DNA from: Gymnorhina tibicen
Taxonomy: Eukaryota > Chordata > Aves > Passeriformes > Artamidae
DNA length: 64,000 bases
Direction of reading: 5' to 3'
Assembly: GCA_013399875.1 (NCBI GenBank)
Contig: VXAZ01004549.1
Span: forward strand, 186,001 to 250,000
Shown here: piece after piece, positions 12,343-24,845 of the stretch
How positions within the stretch are numbered: position 1 is the first letter of the stretch
Layout of the letters: every line of letters starts with the position of its first letter
Notes under the pieces: generated by a model
Seen by the model: only the letters and a program-made list of their open reading frames with translations
What the model was told of the DNA's origin: nothing
Database searches by the model: none
Translations under genes and position numbers: made by a program

Positions 12343-13246
12343 GCAGAATTGTCAGGTCTGCTGTATGTCACAGGGATGACACAAAATTGGGAGGAGCTTC
12401 TGACTCCCTTGAAGGCAGGGAGTCCCTGCAGAGACTTCAGCAAATCAGAGGGCAGGGCAGTCACCAACCATATGACGTGCAAGAAGGGAAAGAGCTGGAT
12501 TCTGCACCTCGGATGGGGCAGGATGTATGTACAGACCGGGAAATGACATACTGGAGAGAAACACATTGGAAAGGGACCTGGGGGTCGATGGCAAGTTGAA
12601 CATGAGTCAGCAGTGCCCTGGCAGCCAGGAGGGCCAGCCGTGTCCTGGGGGGCATCAGGCACAGCATCGCCAGCGGGGCAAGGGAGGGCATTGTCCTGCT
12701 CTGCTCTGCACTGGGGCGGCCTCACCTCGAGTGCTGGGGGCAGTTTTGGGCATCACAATGTAAGAAAGACATGAAACTATTCGAGAAGATCCAAAGAAGG
12801 GCAAGAAAGATGGTGAAGGGCCTTGATGGGAAACCAGATGAGGAGGGGCTGAGGTCACTTGGTTTGTTCAGCCTGGAGAAGAGGAGACCTAGAGGAGACC
12901 TTGTCACCTTGTTACAACTTCCTTGTTGGGGAAGAGGAAGAGCAGACACTGATCTCTTCTCTGTGGTGTCCAGTGACTGGACACAAGGAAATGGCCTGAA
13001 GTTGTGTCAGGGAGGTTTAGGTTGGATAATAGAAAAAAAGTTCTTCACCCAGAGGGTGTTTGGGCACTGGAACAGGCTCCCCAGGGAAGTGGTCACAGCA
13101 CCAAGCCTGACGGAGTTCAAGAAATATTTGGACTGTGCTCCCAGCACATGGTGTGACTCTTGGGGATGGTGCTGTGCAGAGCCAGGAGTTGGACTCAGTG
13201 ATCCTTGTGGGTTCCTTCCAGTTCAGCTTATTATGTGATTCTGTGG
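12343..13246 (+). mobile_element. CR1 LINE, 5'-truncated, about 0.9 kb
   Basis: The element starts in the C-terminal part of ORF2 at a block resembling GATGACACAAAATTGGGAGG and includes CACATTGGAAAGGGACCTGG, GCAAGTTGAACATGAGTCAG and CTGGAGAAGAGGAGACC. It ends with the 3' UTR blocks GGGCACTGGAACAGGCTCCC and the tail ATTATGTGATTCTGTGG at 13230-13246. Numerous stops and frameshifts break ORF2. An open frame of 155 codons at 12771-13238 falls in the noncoding 3' part and is not a gene. The 5' truncation is normal for CR1, which is copied by target-primed reverse transcription. Confidence 0.95.
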
Positions 13247-14077
13247 TATCATGAAGTCTTGTGCAGAGCAGTCAGGTTTAAAGCTTGAGACCTTATTATC
13301 AGAATTTATAGGCCTTTCTAACTTTAAGGAATGGCTTGTTTTTTCTTGGTTGGAGTTACGGTTGTTTATTTGAATTTTCTGGTTTGTCACTGTGCTAAGT
13401 TTAAAATTGGGCAAGAAGTAGAAGTTCTTGTGATCTGACTAAAGGGCTTAATTTTCATCTGTGTAGAAGAAAGCTGTCATTACTAGACAGCTTTCATTGT
13501 CTATTCTTTTCCATGGTATTGATTTCTATTATCATCTCTACTGTGAATTCAGCTCAGTGACTGAGTCATAGCTACAGCATATGTAATATGAAAAAGAACA
13601 AGTCATAAACCACTACACTGGGCAAAAAGCCACTAATCTCCCAAATGCCCTATCCCAATTATTTTTCAATCCTCATCAGTTATTTTGGTTCATGAAGCTA
13701 ACCTTAGTTAAAGGACCATAAAAACCATTTCAAATTAGCCTCTGCTGTATTTTCTGTTCTTATCAGGGACACTTCTTTGCAAAGAAAGAGAGTTACATAA
13801 AACTTAGAGAAAAAAACACTACATAGACTCAAGTTTTGTTCACGTGGTTTTGAGAGAGTGGTCAGCCCAAAACAAGTTCACATACCTGGAAAGCTACAAA
13901 ACCTTCTAAGATCTTTCAGATATTCAATCCTATAAAAAAAAAAATTAAAACAGGCCTTTTTTTTCCTACATTTTTCCATTTTGCTTTTTTCATCTCAAAA
14001 AAGATATTGTTTCTGAATAAAGCCAATCTTTTTTTATTTAAAAAAGGAACTTAAAACCAAGACTATGCCCAAATAAG
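13247..14077. other. AT-rich spacer between CR1 and LTR
   Basis: I see no gene or dispersed repeat. It has several A and T runs near 13930-14040 and one small hairpin, listed separately. Confidence 0.55.
13469..13495. repeat. Small inverted repeat, 10-bp arms
   Basis: GAAAGCTGTC at 13469-13478 is followed by a 7-base spacer and its exact reverse complement at 13486-13495. No U-tract or gene context supports a role. Confidence 0.8.
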
Positions 14078-14226
14078 TGTTACGGTGGTGGTCTGGTGGT
14101 GGTAAGCCGTAAGCTTCCAAAAGTGTCTCCAGCGAGGAGGCACTCGGCAGGCTGCTACACACACACATGCACACACGGACACACAGCTTCTTCAATGAGT
14201 CAAGGGCAAAGAGTCCATGGGAGAAG

Positions 14227-14232
14227 TTTATT
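14227..14232 (-). promoter_or_regulatory. Polyadenylation signal AATAAA of LTR copy A
   Basis: Plus-strand TTTATT is AATAAA on the minus strand. It lies in the position expected for the R region of the LTR, downstream of the CCAAT and TATA-like sites. Whether it is used is unknown. Confidence 0.6.
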
Positions 14233-14543
14233 CCAGCCACACACGTGGAGCAGATCCAGGGAGACAAGGGAAGAACGAAGAAAGGATGAAGAGAAAGTGG
14301 AAGGGACCAGGTTTTTTTACAGGGTGGGTAGGGGCGGAGAGAGAGCATCAGGGACCAATAATCTGAGAGCACAGGGGTGGTACCCAGGCGGGACTGGGGT
14401 ATGAGAGCCACTGGGGGAATTCTGAGGGAGTGGCGAGGGAGCAAGGACCAATGAGGGGAACAGGGAAACAGGAGAACCTTCCAGATAAGGCAGAAAGGGG
14501 CAGGGAGGCCAACGGGCCAACCGGGGAAGCAGAACTGGGCTTC

Positions 14544-14551
14544 ATTTGCAT
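14544..14551 (-). promoter_or_regulatory. Octamer motif ATGCAAAT in LTR U3
   Basis: Plus-strand ATTTGCAT is a perfect match to the POU/Oct-factor octamer read on the minus strand. It lies in what would be the U3 enhancer part of LTR copy A. An eight-base match can occur by chance in 64 kb; only its position inside U3 makes it notable. Confidence 0.4.
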
Positions 14552-14667
14552 AATGAAACAAAGCATCCTGGGAGAGGCCTTTTCTGTCACCATAACCGCA
14601 GAGTGACTCCTAGGGCTCTGCCCTCCAGGGGACGGGTGCAAATTTCAACAGGTCCACCGACCTTCAT

Positions 14668-15797
14668 AAATAAGGACAGTTTATTTGTACTTTTTTGTTA
14701 CAGATAACAATAAAGGGTTTTTTCTTAAAGAAAATTTCAGAGATGCATGGCCAAATATGCTTCTATCTTGTGCCAAATTAAAAAAAAGCCAGTGTCTTAC
14801 TAAAATTATCTATCCCTCATGAGTCTTACAAACAGTTTTAATTGAAAAATACTGCATATGGCAGCTGAATCCAGTCTGAGGACAACTGATTTTAACCCAG
14901 GATGAACACCATTGAACTATTGCTATTGTATCACATAAAAATTTTTGACATGAGACGGTGAAAATATTCTCTCTTTAGAGAAATAAAACTTGCAGACTAT
15001 CGTTGGTCAATTAATTTAATAGCCAGGACAGTGTTCTTGTACTCCAAATGAAGGAAATGGCACTCATCATTGTTTACAGAAATTAAAGTAAGATGTTTAC
15101 TTTTGTGTTTCTTTTAAAAGATTGGTATTTTGGACAGTTTTAACACTGATGTTGATGAGTTACCATTACATTATTGATTGTAATTTTTTTTTTTTTTTGA
15201 GTTTGCAACATAGAAACAATATAAAAGGGACTAAAACTATAAATGTTTATTTGAAGTTTACATACTGCATGACAATTACAAGGGCTTTTTTAAAAATGCA
15301 AGATAAAATCATGTCATTCATTAAAGTAGGAGAAAATTAGAAAATGAGATTCTGTTTTAGAAGGTTAGCAGCTAATTAAGTGACATTGTGGCTACCTCCA
15401 ATGTACTTTTTGAAAGGCGTCTACAAGTTTCAGTAAGACCTTGTAAAGAAAAAATTGATTTTCAAATTCCAGGTGAACTCACCTGTTTAGTGCCACATGC
15501 TCTGCTGTTTTTCTCTTCATGACCAAATGCATTTCATCATGAAGAAAAGCATAACAAATTAACATGAGCCACTGATGTAAAATAGAAAGTTCCAGCTCAT
15601 CCAGGCTTATTGTACTGGTACTTAGGAAACACAGACAAATATAAGAAAAAAATATTTTAATGAAATAATTTAATTGATTTAACTTTTTATCTATTCATTT
15701 GTCTCCAGGAAAATAATCAATATAGGAACAAGAAGATTAATGGTTTATTGCTTAGTTTATTTGTGTATTCTTATATAGAATTTTGCATTGTACATTT
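14668..15797. other. AT-rich spacer
   Basis: I see no gene or dispersed repeat. A T run lies at 15184-15198. Confidence 0.55.
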
Positions 15798-16730
15798 CAC
15801 AGAATTACAGAATGGTCGGGTTGGAAGGGACCACTGGAGATCATCTAATCTAACTTCACTCTGAAAGGAGGGACATCCTAGAGCAGACTGCACAGGATTT
15901 CATCCAGGTGGGTTTTGAATAGCTCCAGAGAAGAAGATTTCACAACCTTTATGGGCAGCCTATTCCAGTGCTCTGTTACCCTCAAGTTCTTCCTCTTTTT
16001 CAGGTCAAAATTCCTTTGTTTTAATTTGTGCCTGTTGTTCCTTGTCCGGTCACTGAAGATTGTCTGGCCCCATCCTCTTGACACTTGCCCTTTAAGATAT
16101 CTCTATGCATTGACGAGATCCTCTCTCATTCATCTCTTCTCAAGGCTCAACAGACACAGCTCTCTCCGCTTTTCCTCGGAAGAGAGGTGTTCCACTGCCC
16201 TAGTAATTTTCATAGCCCTTCACTGGGCCCTCTCCAGTACTTCCTTGTCTTTGCTGTACTGGGGAGCCCAGAACTGGACACAGCACTCCAGATGTGGCCT
16301 CTCCAGGGCTGACCATAGGGGAAGAATCACCTCTCTTGACCAGCTGGCAATGCTCTTCCTAATGGGATACCATTGGCTGTCTCAACCACAAGGGTACACT
16401 GCTGGCTCATGGCTGACTTCTTGTACTACCATGATCCCCAGGTTCTCTGCAGAGCTGATTTCCTGTACTAGTGCATGGGGTTACTCCTCCCCAGGTGCAG
16501 GATTACACACTTGCCTTTGTCAAATTCATTAGGGTCTCCAGCCTGTCCAGGTCCCACTGAATGGCCAAACAGACTTCTGGTGTGTCAGCCACTCCACCCA
16601 GTTCTGAATCAACTGCAAACTTGCTGAGGGTGCACTCTGTCCCTCCATCCAGGTCTTTGACAAGTTGAATAGGACTAGACCTGGCACTGACCCCTACAGT
16701 AACATCATTAGCTACAGGCCTCCAACATAA
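15798..16730 (-). mobile_element. CR1 LINE, about 0.93 kb, minus strand
   Basis: The plus strand begins with the inverted tail CACAGAATTACAGAAT and GGTTGGAAGGGACCACTGGA. It continues through TTCCAGTGCTCTGTTACCCT, TTGTGCCTGTTGTTCCTTGT and AGAACTGGACACAGCACTCC into the C-terminal ORF2 region (AACTGCAAACTTGCTGAGGG). It ends near 16730 at the 5' truncation. The 205-codon plus-strand open frame at 15915-16532 is antisense to this element and is not a gene. This copy is well preserved compared with others in the window. Confidence 0.95.
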
Positions 16731-18456
16731 ATATTTCTTGTTTCAGTTACTAAAACATGGTGGCATTTAAAAATCCACAGAAGAGCATTAAAGCCCCAAA
16801 ACACTGAAACAAAATAGAGCAAGTAGGCCGAAGCACTATTTTCTGAACAATGGAGGCTTCATAAGACAGAAATATACAGAGAAATATTGCCTAAATAAGT
16901 GAGTAAATAAATAAAATAGATAAAAGTAAATAGGACAAGAAACACTAATAAGTACCCTTTGATGTGCATAGATTTTTATCGATAGTACTCGGGGATGTGC
17001 AGTATAATGTCAGATAATATAAAGGGGTATATTATATGAAAAGTGCCAGCTAAAACAGACAGAAGAATTGTGTGTATGAGCAAGAGCAACGTAGGTTAAA
17101 CATTTCCTCCTTCCTGCATTGCAAGTTTAGTAATGATCGCTAGTGGCTATAGTAAAGCACAGTTATAACTGTTGTCAAAATCTCCTGGGTAAATTAATCA
17201 CTTTCAGTGAAGTTTTTTAGGGTATATTTTGTCGATTATATGTTTAGGGTTGGGTATTTTTTACTCTTAGTAATAAGATGATAAAAGTAACTTTTAAAAA
17301 ATCATTTTAAAAGTAAAGATTCCTAAAAATTTCAATGCTAACTATTCTATCCTTCTTGGGGTTTTTTTTGTTGTTGTTGTTATTTTTCCCTACAATTTCA
17401 GTGAAGAATAATGAACTCTTTATATCAAAAAAACTAGGTGAATTGCTTCCTCATATGTGTGCTGCATTCCCACTGATGGTATAAAAGGGCAGTTCATGTT
17501 CTGTATTTGCTGCTTTTAAGTGTATTTATGTATTTTAAATCTTATTTTTATTGCTCTTTTTGCTAGCTTTACACATTAATAAAGTTGCCATGTTACCTGC
17601 AAATCTTCTCCAATCTTCGTCTTGATTACAGCAATTTGGGGATTTTATTGAAGTAATTTAGAAAAGTTGAGGCTATTATAACACAACTTAATATTTGCTT
17701 TAAACAGTTTGCCTTTATTGCTTTAAGAAACCAGTTATCTTTTTATTCCCTAAGGGAGACATAGGAAGATGGATAACCTATCAAATATAATTAAGGAAAA
17801 TGCTTTTGCCTCATGCAGTGCACAAAAATACAGATTTTCCTATTAAAAAACCTACCAAGATTTTAAGCAAATAATTTGATCAGAAAATTAACATACCCAG
17901 GGATATTCCTCTCTCTGTCTTCATCTCTGCCTCTGTTTCTCCTTCCTTCTTGGAAAACTTGTGAGGAGCTGACAAGTATATCAAAATGTGATATTGTTTT
18001 TAAGTTCAGTCTGCCTAATTACTTTGCCTGAAGCTTTAGAGGGCTTGAAAGGTCATAGACCTTTTGCTAAGTCTATTCTCAGTAATGAGTTTCACCTTTT
18101 CACCTGGGAAATAAATATGAGAATTAAAACTTTAAGTTAGTAAATACAATTTGATAGATTTCAATGCATCCCTAAGGCTCAGAATACAAGCAGCAGACAT
18201 AGATGGCGTTGAGATTGTTTATACCATCCGTCAGTTTGAGACGTGGAGTATTAATACATCTGGAGCCTTTATTCTGGCAATTTAATTTGATATTTGTGTT
18301 TAAAGAGACCTCTTAATCATTTGCAAATGTTTAAGCAGTGTCATGTAAAACCTCCAGATGGTAGTAGCAGTTGTGTGTCTGATAAAAAATCATGACTGTC
18401 TTAACATGGGAAAAATCTGTAGCTGCAGTACTTCTAGTTCCAGTTTCCTTTGAAAA
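16731..18456. other. AT-rich non-coding stretch
   Basis: I see no gene or dispersed repeat. It contains a short (GTT)n run near 17370 inside a G/T-rich tract. Confidence 0.55.
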
Positions 18457-18952
18457 CTCTTTCTAGAGATAGAAACTTGCATTTGCTTCTGAAAAAAAGT
18501 AGTTTTAGTCTTTAAAAATCACTATGCCTTTGACGATCTCCTTTGAAGTCAATATAGGAAAGGAAAAAAAGTTTTTTTCTCATGTTCTCTCATGAAGTTC
18601 TCTCATGATTTTTTTGGTTGGGTTTTTTTTCCCGACCTGCTCCTTTCTAAACCTAAAAGATCTTACATCAGCCAGTCTGCTGCACCAGAGCTGCAAAAAA
18701 AAANCTCTTTCTAGAGATAGAAACTTGCATTTGCTTCTGAAAAAAAGTAGTTTTAGTCTTTAAAAATCACTATGCCTTTGACGATCTCCTTTGAAGTCAA
18801 TATAGGAAAGGAAAAAAAGTTTTTTTCTCATGTTCTCTCATGAAGTTCTCTCATGATTTTTTTTGGTTGGGTTTTTTTTCCCGACCTGCTCCTTTCTAAA
18901 CCTAAAAGATCTTACATCAGCCAGTCTGCTGCACCAGAGCTGCAAAAAAAAA
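18457..18952. repeat. Tandem 247/248-bp duplication joined by a single N (assembly artefact)
   Basis: Copy 1 (18457-18703) and copy 2 (18705-18952) are identical except for one T in a homopolymer (7 versus 8 T after CTCATGA). Both start with CTCTTTCTAGAGATAG and end with CTGC followed by nine A. The only ambiguous base that I noticed in the window, N at 18704, is exactly the joint. This is what results when two overlapping contig ends are placed side by side instead of being merged. The true genome probably has one copy, about 248 bp shorter here. Confidence 0.93.
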
Positions 18953-19759
18953 GAAAACTTGAATATCGTGACTGAAACCATCTGCCCTAGTCTGTGCAAA
19001 ACAAGGTTATCCCTGTGAACTAATGAGATCTTATTCCTGTATTTCATTTCTGTCACAGACTAAGGGGATGTGCATAAAATGCTAAGAAGTTTGAGTATAG
19101 GTGTTCAGAGTGCCTTTTTTTCTGAGGTGTTGCTTTTAACTGGAGACTTTTCTCCATACTTGACAGCAGCCTAGTTCTCTTTGCATTAAAGTTAATCAGA
19201 GACTTCCATTTCAATGAATGAGTTGTGCAGCAAATTGTCTGCTGGTCAAATTACGTCTTCAACTAGGAGTTATCTTCTGTTACATAAATATTTTTGTTCA
19301 TTCCCCTCAAGTTTTCATAACCTGATTAATGTCAGTCACCCTGCAGAACACAGCTACAGCCTGCAAACTACAATCTATTGCTGCAGTAATGCACATCTAT
19401 AGTCTGGAGCTCTAGAATACAATTACTGGTGACAGGAGCAATACAAGTAATTATCACATACCCGTCATTACCCAGACCATGGAAAAGGCCTGATAAGTTT
19501 TAACCACAATTCAACTACACAAAAATTTGATATAACCTGTACTTGCACTGCAACATGCCCAAGACCTCCACAGTGGAAACCTTACATAGTATTGAAGTGT
19601 TTTATGCATTTGGTATGTCTTTGATGGGCAGTGTGTGAGACAGCTGCATTTTTTCTTCAACTTTATGATTATAGTGGTCAAGGAAGGTAAAAAATGTTCC
19701 TTTCCCTGCTTGGCTTCATCTGGAGAAGATCCTGGAATCTCCAGCACGCACTAGTTTGA
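18953..19759. other. AT-rich spacer
   Basis: I see no gene or dispersed repeat. Short open frames show no recognisable protein. Confidence 0.5.
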
Positions 19760-20246
19760 AAGCAAACCAGTGAGAGACTCCAAGTCAGAACTACAATTTA
19801 ACAGGAAAATGAAAATAAATGTAGTAGTACAGAAACACTGACAGAGTCAGGATACAGCCTGACACCCTGTTGATCAGGGTGGTGGTAGCAATCCAATTAA
19901 ATGGTGGCTGCATTCCTCCTGAAGTGACAGATGTGGTCCTGTTGAAGCAGTGCTCCTGTAGAAGGGTCTGGTCTTCCTCTGAACGTCCAGTGGTGGTTAT
20001 GTAGCTCTTATCCTCTGGGAATCCAGTAGGTAAGGGCTGAGTGTGGTGTTCCAAACCTCAGATTATATCCAGGTAGGAATGCTTGGTTCCTCCCCCTGGG
20101 CAGGGCATCTCACAATGGGATGATGTAATTTTATGAGTCATGCAGTGAGGCTGGATGGCCCATTAACAGAAGATATCCCTCTGGAGAGAGTTATCAGCGA
20201 TGTGTCATGGAAGAGATAAAGAACACTGCCCCACCTGGTTTTAACA
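19760..20246 (-). mobile_element. Avian ERVL-type solo LTR
   Basis: On the minus strand the element starts TGTTAAAACCAGGTGGGGCA at 20246. It runs through a block complementary to CTGGGCAGGGCATCTCACAA and through CTGGATATAATCTGAGG (a TATA-like core near 20065-20080), then the block around GTCCTGTTGAAGCAGTGCTC on the plus strand. The 3' end is diffuse, somewhere between 19760 and 19867. These blocks are familiar from a widespread group of bird ERVL LTRs. An 87-codon minus-strand open frame (19791-20054) lies inside the LTR and is not a host gene. I see no adjoining internal region and no clear target-site duplication. Confidence 0.7.
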
Positions 20247-23200
20247 GCTTATGAAGATGGTGATAGAATACATACTTTGAGTTACATTTTACATTGTAAC
20301 CTAAGACAGTGGGGCCTAAATAGGCTGTAGTTCATCTCTGAGGTGGTAGCAGCTTTCCAAAGGGTCTATAGAGCAAAACTCTGTATAGGCATCTCAGTCT
20401 AGGTTGACACAGGTAGTTCCTCACCCTGGAAGCTTACCATGAATTTATGGTAATGCGCGGTAGGGCAGGGATGGTGTCTAGGAGTCTGAATAAGGGAAAA
20501 AGTGTATATATAGTAAAGGGTTTACTTGCAGAAATGCCACACATTTATGTGAAGATCAGAATAGTTTCTTATAATGTTCTGGTTTCATTTCAGAAACCTT
20601 TAAACCAGCGTTCTGTGGAAATATTTGCAATTCTCACAATTTTTTTTATGAGAATTTTTAGTATAAGCATAAATTCCAAAGTGTAAAAGGAAAAAGGATT
20701 GGAAATCATTTTGACAAACAAGAGACTGTGTACACTCTCTTGCAGTCTTGTCTCTCTCTTGAAGAGAGACAGAAACTCTTAAGATTTTTTTCCTCAAAAC
20801 TAATATAGAGATAAATAATAATTTAAAAGTTATTTATCTAGAGTTTTCTTATTATGGGATATGAGTTCAGAACTCTGTAACAGAAGTCACATTCTGCATG
20901 TTGTTCTAAAAGGAGAAAGAAGGATGAATATTCTTCCCAGATTTTTCTTACAGTTTCAGGAGTTAGGGGTCTTTTTTTGTAAAGAAGTGGCATATATTTT
21001 ATTTTCTTTAGAATAATAGATCTCTGATATAGGTCATACTTAACAGTTTACTGTGGGTTCTAAATCTTTGCTTCAAGTTAATGGAACATCCATAAGTACT
21101 TCAGTGAATGTGTTCTTTCTGTTGCCATCAAGCAAGGAATTTTACAGTCCCGTTTCCTGGAAACATTTTCTCTCTCTATCATTTCATGCTGCCTCGGAGA
21201 TAAAAAGAAAAAAAAAATTATATTTTCAGGTAAAATTGAAAAATGAAAATGCTAACAGTTATGTAAATAGAATAAACCACTATGCTGACCTTGGTTTGTT
21301 TGCTTTAGCCCTCAGGAAGCCTATACCAACAATGAAATCTTATTCCTTAATTAACACAATTTCGCAAAAGAAACTGCACTCAGATTATGTCTGGCTATCC
21401 ACTGTGCTTAATAGCTTCTGGATTAGTAAATGAAACAATTTAACAATTCAGTTTGAAAAAAAGGAAAAAAGCATAAAATGCAGTTTATCATGTCTGCTAG
21501 GAGGGCTGGGCAGAAACTGCGTGATGATAATAATAATGCCATTTCAGAGATTTGTTCGTTTTATGCAACATCTGAATTAATGAGTAATTGTCCTCTTCAG
21601 AAAAGAAGCCTTGGAAATTATATTTTACCAGTCTGGCCACATTTTTCTTCTGAACTATACTTGAAACAGAGAAGTCATTTTGATAATTCCAATTATAGAG
21701 TATCAGAATATGACAGGATATCAGGGATTATTTAAAAATTAGTATGCACAGGCTCATCTATTTTGTGTATTGACAGCATGGAAGAATAGGATAAACCAGA
21801 GTTTCCCAGACTAGGACACTCTGAATGTTTGCAACGGGCATGCAGACCTAGGTAAATATATTTCATATTTGGTGCTTAAAATCTCCTCCTGTCAATATCA
21901 TTCCTCTTCCTCACACTGAGCATCACCTGACAGTATAAATAGCTCTTTCTAGAGTGAAGGATCTATGAATCTTGTACTTTAGCCTTGTACAGTGTTGCTC
22001 TCTTAGAAGCATGAGTAATTTGCAGCACCAGTTAACAAAACAGAGATGCAGCTCAGAGAGCAAGCAAGATACATTGAAGCTCCGTACAAGTTTATGTATC
22101 TCAGGAGAATTATTTGTGCCCTAGGAAACAGTGCTGGAGATTATATATGGCCAAAAATAAAAATCAAACTGAAACATTAGAAATCTGTCAGTGCAACCAG
22201 ATTCCTAACCCTTTCCAAAAATCAAACAGTTCCTAAGTAGATCTGTATCTGAGGGATTTATTTCGAGAATAAAACAAGGAGTGAAAAAAACCTGTGGCAA
22301 TACTGTCAGATTCCCCGTCCTGGAAGGTTAGAAGTAATATTAGAGAAATTTAGAGGACAAATAAACGTTACACTTCATGGTTCTACCGAGCAGTACAGTT
22401 CATTCCGTCTTTACCAGCAACCTATTGAGTAGTTCTGCAATGCTCTAACCAGTACTCCAATATTAAAAAATATATTTGGACAGAACATCCTAAGCTGACC
22501 TATTGATATCTGTTTTGCTAACTGTTCTGTTTTTACCAAGGTTTTCTACATAACTTTCAAGTTAGTTATAATTTCAGGCATGAGAAGTTAATCATCTCCT
22601 AAGCATAAGAATTGCTTTGAAAATACCTCTTTTCATTTTAAGTAAAAATGTTAAGATTTCTCTGTGCACCTGTTTGCAGCCACATCTGTAAATGAAAACC
22701 AAATATATCTCAAAGTGTCATTCAACAGAAAGGAAATAGAATAAATCTCTTTTAGTCTATGATATATTACAAATTTTAAACCAGTGGCTGACCTTTGTTT
22801 ATTTATTTAGTATAGGTAGGAATGTGAAGCGTTTTAAACTTAGTTTCAGATATAAAGCATCAAAAAATAAGTTTATTTTCAAGAGCACTGAATTTTCTGT
22901 GACTCCTTTCAACATTGCTGGGACTCATAAACTTCCTGAACAATTAAGGCAATTTTTGTAAATCCCATCAATTTGCCAAATATCTTTACAAGCTTAAACT
23001 GAGTTTTAAAAGAACATATTATCAATCTAATCTGCTATTTTGTTAGCTAGTTCTAACACTGGTTTTCTGACTAGATCAGCACTGAGATTGTAATGCTCTA
23101 CATAATATAACAGGCCAAAGCAATTTTTTCATCAATTATTTAATTTAATTTAATAATAATTATTCTCCATATTTTTCAAAACAAATTTAGTTTCTGGTTT

Positions 23201-24504
23201 TAATATGAATAATAACCTAATATTTTAATTCAGTATTTAAGAAAATCTTATATTAATTAAATATATTTTTAATGGATAATTTATATTAAAAAACCCAACA
23301 AAACAAAAAAAATCAAATTAAAAATTGTTGGACCTGGATTATATTCAAGCTGAAGTACTTCTACTTAACAAAGAACTGCATTGTTCTTCTCTCTGAACTA
23401 TGGAATTTCAAAATCAAGCCAGACTTGGTTTTGGATAAGATCTTTTATTTTTCATTATCATTTTGAAGTTCTTCCTTCTAAGATACAGAAGAACTGGAAG
23501 TCATCAAAACCTGTTTGAAATTATTTTCTAGTTTAATTACTCTCTACCCCAAATGTTGGATTTACAGAAATGTGACTAGAAACTACATATGAAATCAGTT
23601 TATAATGAAAGTAATTTTGATAACTCAGATGCAGCTTATTTTTATAACCACAAATGTATAAAATGTGTTAAAGGATTAAAGACCATTGTAGCAGAAAATA
23701 AAGAGCAGAAATTCCTCAAGAACAAAATTAATTGAGAAGCTGAAATATAAAAAATTGCTTATGACTTAGGCATAATAATGTTTTTAGGTTTAAAGCTGTC
23801 CAGAAAAGTTGAGAGAAGCACTCAGAAAATCAACAGATTTTTTTCTCATATGACTTGAATAATAGAATATGATTCTAAAGGAATGTAATGACATCCTATT
23901 ATGGAATAAATCTCATATTTTTATAAATTTTAATCATTATATTATTATAAAGATCTTGAACTTGAAGAAATCTGGGTAGGAATAATGCAGTATAAACGAA
24001 GATAAGCTATACAATTATTCCTATGTTTAAGGAAAAAAGTAAAAAAAAACAACAACCACCCCACATATCCATCTCAGGGTGGGAAAGGTTTCAAATGTAA
24101 TATGACATATGCAATTTTAAATTACATCAGCCTCAGCCAATAATTCACATAGCATAGATAACAGGTCAGATAGAAATTCAACAGCTTAAAACGAATAAAG
24201 CCAAAGAAAGAGAAAGGTAGAAGGAAATTGTGTCTTCCAGATAATTTTGCAGTCTGGAATTACCAGAATAGAAGAGCTGCCAATGAAACAAAATGACTGT
24301 AATATGTCATTGGAAAAAGAAGAGAAAAGAAGAACATAAAATGTTCAAATTGGTCTTTAAAATTGATTTGTCTCTTTTTTCTGATGATCTTTTGGCTCTG
24401 AAAGCCAGTGCATGCACTTGGCATGTAAGAAATTAACTACAGGTGGTTTAATGAAGGGAACATCCATAATGATTTGAACCAACTTTTATACTTTGCCTGA
24501 TCTA
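20247..24504. other. Long AT-rich non-coding stretch
   Basis: About 4.3 kb without a recognised element. A 126-codon plus-strand open frame at 21053-21433 shows no domain. The part at 23100-23300 is extremely AT-rich with TTTAAT-like runs. Confidence 0.55.
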
Positions 24505-24845
24505 TAGGAAGAGTTTTTAGCAGCCTTTCAATACCTAAAGGGGCAAACAAGAAAACCGGAGAGTAACTTTTTACAAGGACATGTAGTGATGGGGGGGAAT
24601 GGCTTTAACCTGAAAGAAGGTAGATTTAGATCAGATATTGAGAGAAAATTCTTTCTTGTGAGTGTGCTGAGGCACTTGAAAGGGCTGCCCAGAAAAGTTA
24701 TGGGTGCCCCATCCCTGAAAGTGTTGATTGCCAGATTGGATGGGGCTTTAAGCAATCTGGTCCAGTGAAAAGCGCCCTTGCATACGGCAGGGGGATTGGA
24801 ACTAGAAGAATTGTTTTGATGCCTTTGAAATGCATGACAATTTGT
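24505..24845 (+). mobile_element. CR1 LINE 3' fragment
   Basis: Blocks of a CR1 3' end are clear: CCTTTCAATACCTAAAGGGG, TTTTTACAAGGACATGTAGT, GGCTTTAACCTGAAAGAAGG, GGCACTTGAAAGGGCTGCCC and GGCAGGGGGATTGGAACTAG. The terminal octamer tail is lost. The 5' end is approximate. The element is 5'-truncated and noncoding. Confidence 0.9.

Larger units (their letters stand above)
14078..14667 (-). mobile_element. Solo LTR of an avian endogenous retrovirus (copy A)
   Basis: This GC-richer block has LTR features on the minus strand. It has two inverted CCAAT boxes (plus-strand ACCAAT near 14355 and 14448), a weak TATA-like GTAAAAAAA near 14311-14320, and an AATAAA signal at 14227-14232. The minus-strand 3' end reads CCGTAACA, at 14078. 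The seven-base sequence AAATAAG flanks both sides (14071-14077 and 14668-14674), a possible target-site duplication, though one inner end then lacks a perfect TG/CA. An alternative inner end is TGTTGAAA at 14650. Parts match copy B at 58749-59378. No gag, pol or env lies next to it, so it is a solo LTR. Confidence 0.75.

Noticed and set aside
12771..13238. 155-codon plus-strand open frame
   Set aside because: It lies wholly inside a CR1 3' UTR and is chance openness of GC-richer repeat DNA. The 142-codon minus-strand frame at 12297-12725 falls in the same element and is rejected for the same reason.
14034..14561. 175-codon minus-strand open frame
   Set aside because: It covers LTR copy A, which carries its own promoter and polyadenylation signals; this is noncoding LTR.
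15915..16532. 205-codon plus-strand open frame, the longest in the window
   Set aside because: It is antisense to a CR1 3' end (15798-16730); the sequence blocks are those of the noncoding and C-terminal CR1 region.
21053..21433. 126-codon plus-strand open frame
   Set aside because: There is no known domain, signal peptide or splice context, and no support beyond length.
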